Assembly: GCA_012728025.1 (NCBI GenBank) | Contig: JAAYFX010000032.1 | Coordinates: forward strand, 1 to 15,999 | Length of the DNA: 15,999 nucleotides | Reading direction: 5' to 3' | Source: Clostridiales bacterium | GTDB taxonomy: Bacteria; Bacillota; Clostridia; Oscillospirales; Oscillospiraceae | Part shown: positions 6,502 through 13,038 of the stretch, in pieces | Numbering within the stretch: position 1 is the first letter of the stretch | Layout: each line of letters starts with the position of its first letter | Translations under genes and position numbers: made by a program | The notes under the pieces: model-generated | Database searches by the model: none | What the model saw: only the letters and a program-made list of their open reading frames with translations | What the model was told of the DNA's origin: nothing

Positions 6502-7719
6502 ATGAGTGCTGAATCGAAGAATGAAAAAAAGAATGAAAAGAAACAGGTGATTTCCGAAAAAGCATCACCGGCGGCGGGAGCTTCCGAGGAGGAAATTGAA
6601 AGCTCGGAAAAAACCACTGAGGAGCGCCTGCGGGAGCTTATTGAAAAAGGTGAAAAGGTCGGAAAGCTAACCTCTAAGGAGCTTATGGACGTGCTTGAGG
6701 GCATGAACCTTGAAGCCGAGCAGATAGATAAGTTTTATGACCAACTGGAAAACTTGGGTATTGAAACTACGGGAGAGGACTATCTTTCCCCCATAGATGA
6801 GGAGTCCTTGCCAGAGCTTGATGAGTTAGAGGAGCTTGAGGAAGTCACCGAGGACGAAATTGCCAAAACAGAGGCAATGGTGGACACGTTTTCCACAGAC
6901 GACCCAGTCCGTATGTACCTTAAGGAGATAGGCAAAATCCCCTTGCTTACACCGGAGGAAGAGATAGAGCTTGCCAAGAAAATGGCCGAAGGCGACGAAA
7001 CAGCAAAGCAGCGTATGGCAGAGGCGAACCTGCGCCTTGTGGTCAGCATAGCAAAGCGATATGTGGGGCGTGGTATGCTGTTTTTGGACCTTATACAAGA
7101 AGGAAACCTTGGCCTTATCAAGGCTGTTGAAAAGTTTGACTATACCAAAGGTTATAAGTTTTCCACCTATGCAACATGGTGGATACGTCAGGCAATTACC
7201 CGTGCCATAGCCGACCAAGCAAGAACCATCCGCATACCTGTGCATATGGTTGAAACTATTAATAAGGTCATTAGAGTTTCAAGACAGCTTTTGCAGGAGC
7301 TGGGCCACGACCCCTCTCCGGAGGAAATCGCCGAGGAAATGGGTATGCCTGTTGAGAAGGTGCGGGACATCCTTAAAATAGCTCAGGAACCCGTATCTTT
7401 GGAAACTCCCATAGGCGAGGAGGAAGACAGCCATCTGGGTGACTTTATCCCCGACGAGGATGCCTCGGAGCCTTCGGAAGCCGCTTCTTTCACCCTGCTT
7501 AAAGAGCAGCTTACCACTGTGCTTTCAACCTTAACCCCCCGAGAGGAAAAGGTTTTGCGTCTGCGCTTCGGCATTGAGGACGGCCGCACAAGAACCCTTG
7601 AGGAAGTCGGCAAGGAATTTAACGTTACCCGTGAGCGCATACGGCAGATAGAGGCAAAGGCCCTGCGCAAACTGCGCCATCCCAGCCGCTCGAAAAAGCT
7701 TAGAGATTTTCTAAACTAA
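6502..7719 (+). CDS. rpoD: RNA polymerase primary sigma factor (sigma-70/SigA)
   Basis: This housekeeping sigma factor directs RNA polymerase to most promoters. It has 405 residues. An acidic, low-complexity N terminus (about 1-130, region 1.1-like, with many Glu and Lys) is followed by the standard core. Region 1.2 begins at DDPVRMYLKEIGKIPLLT, about 133-150. Region 2 contains ANLRLVVSIAKRYVGRG at about 175-191 and the -10-binding YKFSTYATWWIRQAITRAI at about 218-236. Region 3 follows RTIRIPVHMVETI. Region 4 has LTPREEKVLRLRFG at 344-357 and the -35-binding helix-turn-helix LEEVGKEFNVTRERIRQIEAKALRKL at about 366-391. GGAGG at 6488-6492 lies in the end of dnaG, so the two are likely co-transcribed. 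A strong terminator follows. Confidence 0.98.
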   Translation: MSAESKNEKKNEKKQVISEKASPAAGASEEEIESSEKTTEERLRELIEKGEKVGKLTSKELMDVLEGMNLEAEQIDKFYDQLENLGIETTGEDYLSPIDEESLPELDELEELEEVTEDEIAKTEAMVDTFSTDDPVRMYLKEIGKIPLLTPEEEIELAKKMAEGDETAKQRMAEANLRLVVSIAKRYVGRGMLFLDLIQEGNLGLIKAVEKFDYTKGYKFSTYATWWIRQAITRAIADQARTIRIPVHMVETINKVIRVSRQLLQELGHDPSPEEIAEEMGMPVEKVRDILKIAQEPVSLETPIGEEEDSHLGDFIPDEDASEPSEAASFTLLKEQLTTVLSTLTPREEKVLRLRFGIEDGRTRTLEEVGKEFNVTRERIRQIEAKALRKLRHPSRSKKLRDFLN

Positions 7720-7728
7720 GCCGATTTG

Positions 7729-7752
7729 CAAAAGCTCCTTGTGTGAGCTTTG
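7729..7752 (+). repeat. Small hairpin just after rpoD
   Basis: AAAGCTC at 7731-7737 pairs with GAGCTTT at 7745-7751 around a 7-base loop, 11 bp after the rpoD stop. It lacks a T-run. A second short hairpin, ATGGG/CCCAT, lies at 7764-7779. Together they may protect the rpoD mRNA end or assist the main terminator at 7790-7840. Confidence 0.4.
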
Positions 7753-7789
7753 TATAGCAGAGCATGGGCGGCGCCCCATATAAATTTTA

Positions 7790-7840
7790 AAAAAAAGACC
7801 CTCCCCCAGACTAATAAAAGCTGTGAGAGGGTCTTTTTTT
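7790..7840. terminator. Bidirectional rho-independent terminator between rpoD and the M15 peptidase gene
   Basis: A perfect 14-bp stem pairs 7790-7803 (A7 then GACCCTC) with 7827-7840 (GAGGGTC then T7). The 23-base loop can form an extra CAG/CTG pairing. The A-run on one arm and T-run on the other let it work in both directions, and it sits between two convergent genes, 70 bp after rpoD and 17 bp after the stop of the minus-strand gene. Confidence 0.92.
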
Positions 7841-7857
7841 GTAAGTTGTTATGGGTA

Positions 7858-9120
7858 TCAGCCGCCGGAAGCAAGGATGGAAAAGTGCATATAGTCCACA
7901 GCGGTACTCCAACCGGAGCCGCCCCAGCCCCAGCCGTATCTGGCAAAGGCCCTAACAACACTGCCATTCGGAGTGATGGAAAAGGGGTTTACCCCCGGCT
8001 CCCAAAGAGTTCCCACCTTCTGCCCGCTGGCATAATGCAGGTAGTAGTTTTCGTTGGGGTTAATGTCAATGGCACAGCCCCAAGAGTGGCGCATGGTGTC
8101 GGTATAACGGGCGCCGCCTATGGCGTTTATGGGAAAGCGCTCGGGTGAATTATAAATCTCGTTAAAGATGGCCTTGACTTCCTTTTCAACAAGCCTGTGA
8201 ACCTGCAAATAGGCTGTACTGCTGGTTTTCTGGCCGGTGGAGGTGTTAAGCTTCCATATGGGCACAGAAATATCCACAATGTATCCCGAGGCGTCCGCAG
8301 CACTGGTAAAGTAGGTTTTGTTGGGGTTTCCGAAAAGCATCTGACGGCGCTGGGCATTAGTCAGGTCCCTGTATTGGAAGGCAAAGGAGGTAAAGCTTGG
8401 GTCAACCGTAGGTGTTTCCACCTCTGCGGCAAAACTTTGCACCTTGCGCTGACTGTTCCACAAAAGCCTATGGATAACCGTTGCGGCCTCTGCCCGTGAA
8501 AGAGGATTCCAGCCTTGGAAGGAGCCGTCATCATAGCCTGTGAGGATACCCTTGGAATACACCTGCTCCACAGAGGCCCTGTAACTCATGCTCATATCAT
8601 TGTAGTCGCTTATGTAATTTCCATAGCTGTCGCCCGAGCTTTTAAGCTCCATCTGGTTTTCATAATAGACCGTATAAAGCACTCGGTTTATAAGATAGGC
8701 CATTTCATAACGGAAAATAGGCTTATCCAGCTCTGATTTATCTAGGGGAATGAGGGGGTAGGCGGATTGCTTATTGCCTACCATTTGCATAGCCTCGAGG
8801 ACACCTGCCTCGTTTAAAGCGTTCCAATAACTTTCCGACCAGTGGATGCCCTTTGAGGGGGTGGTGCTGAAAAGGTATTCCGAGGCGATGGTGAGCATCT
8901 TTATAAATTCCCCTCGGGTCACATTTTGGTCGGGGTGGAAATACCCATCGTCCATGCCGTTTATGACCTCAAGCTGTGTAAGCTTTGTAACACTGTCATA
9001 GTACCAGTCGCCGTTTTTCACATCGGGAAATGTTCTTGCTTCGGCAAAGGCGGCGGGAAGGTGGATGAACATGGCAAAGGCAAGAATAAGAAGTATGGTG
9101 GATTTTAATGTCTTTTTCAT
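7858..9120 (-). CDS. Exported SLH-domain M15 peptidase (VanY-like D-Ala-D-Ala carboxypeptidase family)
   Basis: This is a predicted secreted, wall-anchored zinc peptidase acting on peptidoglycan peptides. It has 420 residues. The signal peptide is at 1-26, with a Lys-rich start, a hydrophobic core and cleavage after AFA. Three SLH domains follow at about 29-75, 92-148 (divergent) and 172-222, with NGMDDGYFHPDQNVTRGEF and TGYDDGSFQGWNPLSRAEA as clear SLH cores. A linker leads to a C-terminal M15 domain at about 300-418 with zinc ligands H345 and D352 in RHSWGCAIDI and H412 in DYMHF; D409 is the likely catalytic acid. I chose the ATG at 9120 because it starts the signal peptide and GAGG (9127-9130) is 6 bp upstream; a longer frame to 9177 would hide the signal. 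Carboxypeptidase versus endopeptidase activity cannot be told from sequence. Confidence 0.9.
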   Translation of the reverse strand: MKKTLKSTILLILAFAMFIHLPAAFAEARTFPDVKNGDWYYDSVTKLTQLEVINGMDDGYFHPDQNVTRGEFIKMLTIASEYLFSTTPSKGIHWSESYWNALNEAGVLEAMQMVGNKQSAYPLIPLDKSELDKPIFRYEMAYLINRVLYTVYYENQMELKSSGDSYGNYISDYNDMSMSYRASVEQVYSKGILTGYDDGSFQGWNPLSRAEAATVIHRLLWNSQRKVQSFAAEVETPTVDPSFTSFAFQYRDLTNAQRRQMLFGNPNKTYFTSAADASGYIVDISVPIWKLNTSTGQKTSSTAYLQVHRLVEKEVKAIFNEIYNSPERFPINAIGGARYTDTMRHSWGCAIDINPNENYYLHYASGQKVGTLWEPGVNPFSITPNGSVVRAFARYGWGWGGSGWSTAVDYMHFSILASGG

Positions 9121-9154
9121 TTTTATCCTCTTTGTCCTCGGCGAAGAGCTTATT

Positions 9155-10069
9155 CTATAAACAAGAGCCGGAAACACTGTCTGCTTTTGTTAGGTCTGGA
9201 TTGGCTATCAGCTCTAAAAGCAGGGGAAGTGAAGGGTTTTTGTTGTCTTTTCGCCAGAATAAAACTATATCAAAGGAGGTGTCAAGTCCTTCAATGTCTA
9301 AAATAGAGCAGTTTGACCCATATTCACGGGCCATGGGGCAGGGGACAAGGGAAATCCCGTTTCCGCTTTGCACCTGAAGGAAAAGAGACTCCAAGGTGGG
9401 GACGGAAAGAATTTCGCTTTGGGGTCTGCCTTGAAGGATTATTTCCTCAAGTCTTTTAGTAAAGCCGCTGCGCTGCTCGCCAACGCTTATATAGCAAGAG
9501 CCTAGAAGCTCCTGAGGTTTGACGGCCTTTCTTTGAGCAAGGGGATGGTCCGGCGGGACTACAAGGCAAAAGCGCTCTTTTGCGGCTGCAAGCATTTCAA
9601 AGCTTTCCATATCCTCGGGAAGGGCATAGGAAAAGCTTACGCCCAAATCAGCTTCTCCGCTGTAAGTCTGGGAGAATATTTCCGACATTTCCCGATGATA
9701 CATACCCAAAACAATGTCCGGATAAAGGATGCAAAAGTTTTTATAGGCCTCTGAAAGCTGCCTTGAAAAAAGGTTCACACTGGCTATTGCAAGCCTTCCG
9801 CTGCCGCTGGAGTCTGCCCTTTTGATGGCTGCTTCAAGCTCTGCCACCCTTTGCAAAAGCAACTTTCCCTCAGTAAGAAGCATTTCTCCTGCCGGTGTTG
9901 CCTTGACCCTTCGGCTATCCCTTTCCAAAAGGCGGGTTTCCAAATAATCTTCCAAAGCCGCCACATTGCGGCTTGTGGTGGAATGACTTATGTACATGGC
10001 GTCAGCTGCCTTTGTGAAGCTTTTATGTTCAAGCACAGAGATGAAAATCTTAAGTTGTTCCAAATTCAC
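9155..10069 (-). CDS. LysR-type transcriptional regulator
   Basis: This predicted DNA-binding regulator has 304 residues. The N-terminal winged helix-turn-helix (about 1-60) is clear: NLEQLKIFISVLEHKSFTKAAD, then SHSTTSRNVAALEDYLETRLLERD. A linker helix leads to the periplasmic-binding-protein-like effector domain at about 88-295, which normally binds a small molecule. The start is uncertain. The frame is open to a TTG at 10081, but the Shine-Dalgarno-like AGGGGG (10082-10087) directly touches that codon. A GTG at 10069, 12 bp downstream of it, gives the standard LysR N terminus, so I prefer it. The gene lies 34 bp upstream of the M15 peptidase gene on the same strand and 75 bp after cdd. LysR genes are often divergent from their target; this one is not, so its target is open. 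Confidence 0.93.
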   Translation of the reverse strand: MNLEQLKIFISVLEHKSFTKAADAMYISHSTTSRNVAALEDYLETRLLERDSRRVKATPAGEMLLTEGKLLLQRVAELEAAIKRADSSGSGRLAIASVNLFSRQLSEAYKNFCILYPDIVLGMYHREMSEIFSQTYSGEADLGVSFSYALPEDMESFEMLAAAKERFCLVVPPDHPLAQRKAVKPQELLGSCYISVGEQRSGFTKRLEEIILQGRPQSEILSVPTLESLFLQVQSGNGISLVPCPMAREYGSNCSILDIEGLDTSFDIVLFWRKDNKNPSLPLLLELIANPDLTKADSVSGSCL

Positions 10070-10144
10070 GAGACATGGCAACCCCCTTTCGGTTTCATAT
10101 GCAATCTTGAGACGGCATACGTCAGGAAAAGCAAAAAGTTTTTG

Positions 10145-10534
10145 TTAAAAATCTCGGAACTTAAAGGCGTGAGGCAAAAGCTCAGAAAGCTTATAGCTGA
10201 CATAGCTACCAGAGCCTTTTGCGCAAAGAAGCTCAAGCTCCTCTGAGAACTCTCCCATAACCTGCCTGCAAGCTCCGCAGGGCATACAATAGCTTTCGCT
10301 GTCGCAGTAAATGGCCATGCGCTTGAATTCTTGATTCCCTTCGCTTATGGCTTTATACATCGCCACACGTTCTGCACACATAGAGCTGCCTAAAGCGGCG
10401 TTTTCAACGTTGCAGCCAGTGTATACGCTGCCGTCCTCACACTCCAGTGCTGCACCGACGAAAAAACGGGAATAGGGTGCATAGGCTTTCTCTGAGGCAT
10501 CCTTAGCCATGAGAAGAAGTTGTCTGTCGTTCAT
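10145..10534 (-). CDS. cdd: Cytidine deaminase
   Basis: This enzyme of pyrimidine salvage deaminates cytidine and deoxycytidine to uridine and deoxyuridine. The 129-residue length fits the small homotetrameric form. The zinc site is complete: C53 and the catalytic E55 in CAE, and C86 and C89 in PCGACRQ. Substrate-binding segments YAPYSRFFVGAAL at about 18-30 and GCNVENAALGSSMCAER at about 40-56 are typical. The ATG at 10534 lies 19 bp after the stop of the upstream binding-protein gene, with AAGGGAG at 10549-10555 (a rather long 14-bp spacing), so it is probably translated from the same message. Confidence 0.96.
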   Translation of the reverse strand: MNDRQLLLMAKDASEKAYAPYSRFFVGAALECEDGSVYTGCNVENAALGSSMCAERVAMYKAISEGNQEFKRMAIYCDSESYCMPCGACRQVMGEFSEELELLCAKGSGSYVSYKLSELLPHAFKFRDF

Positions 10535-10553
10535 AACAAAGGTCAGTCTCCCT

Positions 10554-12143
10554 TCAGTCTAAATTTATTTCCCAGTTTTCAATCCCTCTGAAAATATTAT
10601 ATTGGGTTGGCCCAAGGCCCGAAACAACGCCACGATGGGTTATCACCTGCTGCTTTTCAAAACAGATGGGGATTATGGGCGCTGTGTCTGTGATGTGTTT
10701 GAACATAAGGTCGGCCGCTGTCTGGCGGGTTTCGTCAGTTGCCTTGAGATAGGCACTTATATTTTCCTCCAAAACGGCATCTGAAAACTTGCCGTAGTTC
10801 AATGCGCCCCCGTAAAACAGAAGGCTGCGCAGGGAAAAGTCCGGCGTGAGCTTTGTCTCGGCATAAAACATATCAAACTTGCCGTTTGTTAAAGCAGAAA
10901 GATAATCGTCCCAAGGAAGTTCCCGCAGACTAACCCTTATTCCAAGGGCCTGCATATTTTCGGCAATTGAGCGGGCGGCGGAAACTTTAATGGAGCTATC
11001 AGCGCAAACGATAAAATCCACTTCGGAGTCTATCTGCTCGCCGGCTATCATGATTTCCCTAAAGCTGTCGTCATCATAATCCCGAACACCGGCTTTTTCA
11101 AATGCCTCCTCACTCTTTTTAAAGGAGTAGGATACAATCTCTGAAAACCTCTCGTTATAATAAGCGCTGGCGGGGCTAATGGGGAGACTTGCAACACTGC
11201 CGGCGCCTTTTAAACAGTTTGTAACAATGCTTTCCCTGTCAACCGCATAGGTTATGGCCTTGCGCACATCGGCATTGGAAAAAAAGCGGCTGGAGCTGTT
11301 AAAACCAAGATAGTGCATATTGCTTGTGGGATAATATCGGGTTTCGTTAGCCGAGCCGTAGCCCAGATTAAAGGAGCCTGTGGGGTCATTGGTAACAAGG
11401 TCAATCTCCGAGCTTTCAAAGGCGGCAATAAGGGATTCGATTTCGGTTATTTCCTTTAGATAAATAGTGTCTAAAGGAAGCTTATTATAGTTTTTGTGGC
11501 CGGAAAAGGCACGAAGCTGTGTTAAGGCATCATTGGGCTTATAGGGGCCTGTGCCCATGGGGGCTGTTTCCTCAACACTGCCGTTTTTGATAACGGGTAT
11601 GGTGAGGTAGGCGGGAAACTGCATGGAGCTGCTGTAAAGGTTTATTATAAGCAGGCTATCATCCATAGCAGAAACGCCCATTATAATAGACAGCCTAGAT
11701 TTAAACTGGGGGCTTCTCATGGCCCGCTGGATGGAATACTCCACATCCTTAGCCGTAAGTGTTGTGCCATCCCAGAACTTTATATTGTTGTCCACCTCAA
11801 AGCGCCAAGCTTTGCCGTCAGTGCTGGAGAACTCCGTCACAAGCTGGGGGGTTGTGGTAAAGGTTTCATCCACATCAAAGATGGTGTCATACATAAGCTG
11901 AGTGCAAAGGATGTTTGAGGCGTTTGTTGTTGAAAAGGGGTTAAAGGAATAGTTTTTGTTGCAGCTTAGGGAAAAAAGATTATCTGCCGCATAGTCTTTT
12001 TGCTCTGAAGGCTCAAGCTCGTCAAATTCCGGCAGGGAGGCTTCATCTTCCTCACCGTTTCTTGCGCAGGAGGAAAAAACAAAGCAGAAAAGCAAGGTGA
12101 GTATTAACAAAACAGCAGTTTTTTTATGTTTTAAAAACATCAT
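10554..12143 (-). CDS. ABC transporter solute-binding lipoprotein, family 5 (oligopeptide-type)
   Basis: This is a predicted membrane-anchored binding protein of an ABC importer for peptides or related solutes. It has 529 residues, normal for SBP_bac_5. The N terminus is a lipoprotein signal: a Lys-rich start, a hydrophobic stretch, and FSSC with the lipid-attachment Cys at 26, followed by an acidic linker (to about 48). Family blocks are present: TAKDVEYSIQRA at 130-141, MGTGPY at 196-201, and ADVRKAITYAVDRESIV at 291-307. I chose the ATG at 12143 because AGGA at 12150-12153 is 6 bp upstream; a TTG at 12158 also opens the frame but lacks a site. No permease or ATPase gene is in the window, so the partners must be elsewhere. 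The neighbours are nucleoside enzymes, but this family usually binds peptides; the ligand is unknown. Confidence 0.9.
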   Translation of the reverse strand: MMFLKHKKTAVLLILTLLFCFVFSSCARNGEEDEASLPEFDELEPSEQKDYAADNLFSLSCNKNYSFNPFSTTNASNILCTQLMYDTIFDVDETFTTTPQLVTEFSSTDGKAWRFEVDNNIKFWDGTTLTAKDVEYSIQRAMRSPQFKSRLSIIMGVSAMDDSLLIINLYSSSMQFPAYLTIPVIKNGSVEETAPMGTGPYKPNDALTQLRAFSGHKNYNKLPLDTIYLKEITEIESLIAAFESSEIDLVTNDPTGSFNLGYGSANETRYYPTSNMHYLGFNSSSRFFSNADVRKAITYAVDRESIVTNCLKGAGSVASLPISPASAYYNERFSEIVSYSFKKSEEAFEKAGVRDYDDDSFREIMIAGEQIDSEVDFIVCADSSIKVSAARSIAENMQALGIRVSLRELPWDDYLSALTNGKFDMFYAETKLTPDFSLRSLLFYGGALNYGKFSDAVLEENISAYLKATDETRQTAADLMFKHITDTAPIIPICFEKQQVITHRGVVSGLGPTQYNIFRGIENWEINLD

Positions 12144-12166
12144 GGGAAATCCTTTCAACCGGAGCC

Positions 12167-12185
12167 AAGGTTTTGCTTCAACCTT
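12167..12185 (-). repeat. Hairpin at the end of pgeF, before the binding-protein gene
   Basis: AAGGTT at 12167-12172 is complementary to AACCTT at 12180-12185, with a 7-base loop; it overlaps the pgeF stop codon. There is no T-run, so it should not stop transcription fully. GGTTGAA occurs twice here on the minus strand, which allows an alternative pairing. It may be a processing or stability element inside the operon. Confidence 0.3.
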
Positions 12186-12996
12186 AATTATCCAGCATTA
12201 TGAGAGCGGCCTGACTGCCCCTTGCGCCCTTTGTGAAGCGGTGGGACCAATAGCGGTCGTTGTTGCAGAAGGTGCATTCATCGCTGACAGAAATGTTTTC
12301 CGCCGAAAGCCCCAGTGAAATAAGCCTTCTGCGGTTAGTTTCTTTTAAATCCACCATAAATTTATCGTCTGTTCCAAGGGGAAAAAAGCAGCCGTTTGTA
12401 TCAAAATCCAAAAGTGATTCGATGGCACGGGGCACCTCGGGACCGGTTTCATAGCAGCACATATCAATAGACGGGCCAATGGCCGCTCCGATGTTTTTAA
12501 CATCTGCCCCCAAAAGCTGCATTTTTTCTATGGCTACACCAAGAATATCGGAAACTGTGCTGCGCCAGCCGCAGTGGATAGCGGCTATAACTCCTGCCTT
12601 ATTATCGCAAAGGAGAACGGGCACACAGTCTGCCGTGAAACAGATAAGGGGCAAGGCTCTTTCCCTTGTGACTATGCCGTCCGCCTCGTAAAGAAAGGGG
12701 GTGAAAAGGCCCCGCCTGTCTTCTCCTGTGACGATTTTTACCTCGGAGCCGTGAACCTGCTTTGTGAAACAAAGCTCCTGCTGGGGTATGCCCAAGGCCT
12801 CTAGAAAAAGCCTGTAATTTTCCCGAACATTTTCCTCACTGTCGCCCCTGTTTTCACCAAGGTTAAGACTTTCAAGCTCCCCTGTGCTGATTCCGCCAAG
12901 ACGGGTGGAAAAACCATGAGTGCAGGAAATTGTGGGAGCTTTCATAAACATAAGGTCTTTATAGCTTATTTCAGAAAAAGGCTGATTGTTGTCCAA
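12184..12996 (-). CDS. pgeF: Laccase-domain protein PgeF/YfiH (purine nucleoside phosphorylase / peptidoglycan editing factor)
   Basis: This is a cytoplasmic metal-dependent enzyme of the YfiH/DUF152 family. Family members have been reported as adenosine deaminase/purine nucleoside phosphorylases and, in E. coli, as an editor of misincorporated muropeptide precursors (PgeF). The 270-residue protein has the conserved metal ligands H82 (KQVHG), C124 (TADCVP) and H141 (AIHCGWR), plus IGPSIDMCCYE at 173-183 and a C-terminal ECTFCNNDRYWSHR segment. The start is TTG at 12996, supported by AAAGGAG at 13004-13010 with 7 bp spacing; ATGs at codons 16 and 18 would cut the domain. It follows secA by 42 bp and precedes the binding-protein gene by 40 bp. 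The exact in vivo role here cannot be fixed from sequence. Confidence 0.93.
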   Translation of the reverse strand: MDNNQPFSEISYKDLMFMKAPTISCTHGFSTRLGGISTGELESLNLGENRGDSEENVRENYRLFLEALGIPQQELCFTKQVHGSEVKIVTGEDRRGLFTPFLYEADGIVTRERALPLICFTADCVPVLLCDNKAGVIAAIHCGWRSTVSDILGVAIEKMQLLGADVKNIGAAIGPSIDMCCYETGPEVPRAIESLLDFDTNGCFFPLGTDDKFMVDLKETNRRRLISLGLSAENISVSDECTFCNNDRYWSHRFTKGARGSQAALIMLDN

Positions 12997-13038
12997 ATTG
13001 TCGCTCCTTTAATTTTGCATATGACAATAGTCTCGGCC

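Noticed and set aside
6240..6704. Minus-strand open frame of 154 codons across the dnaG-rpoD junction.
   Set aside because: Antisense to well-supported genes, with Ser/Phe-rich composition typical of a complement frame.
7750..8148. Plus-strand open frame of 132 codons after rpoD.
   Set aside because: It runs through the strong terminator and then opposite the conserved M15 catalytic domain, with no ribosome site.
10110..10123. GACG/CGTC mini-hairpin between cdd and lysR as a terminator.
   Set aside because: Only a 4-bp stem and no T-run, too weak to call.
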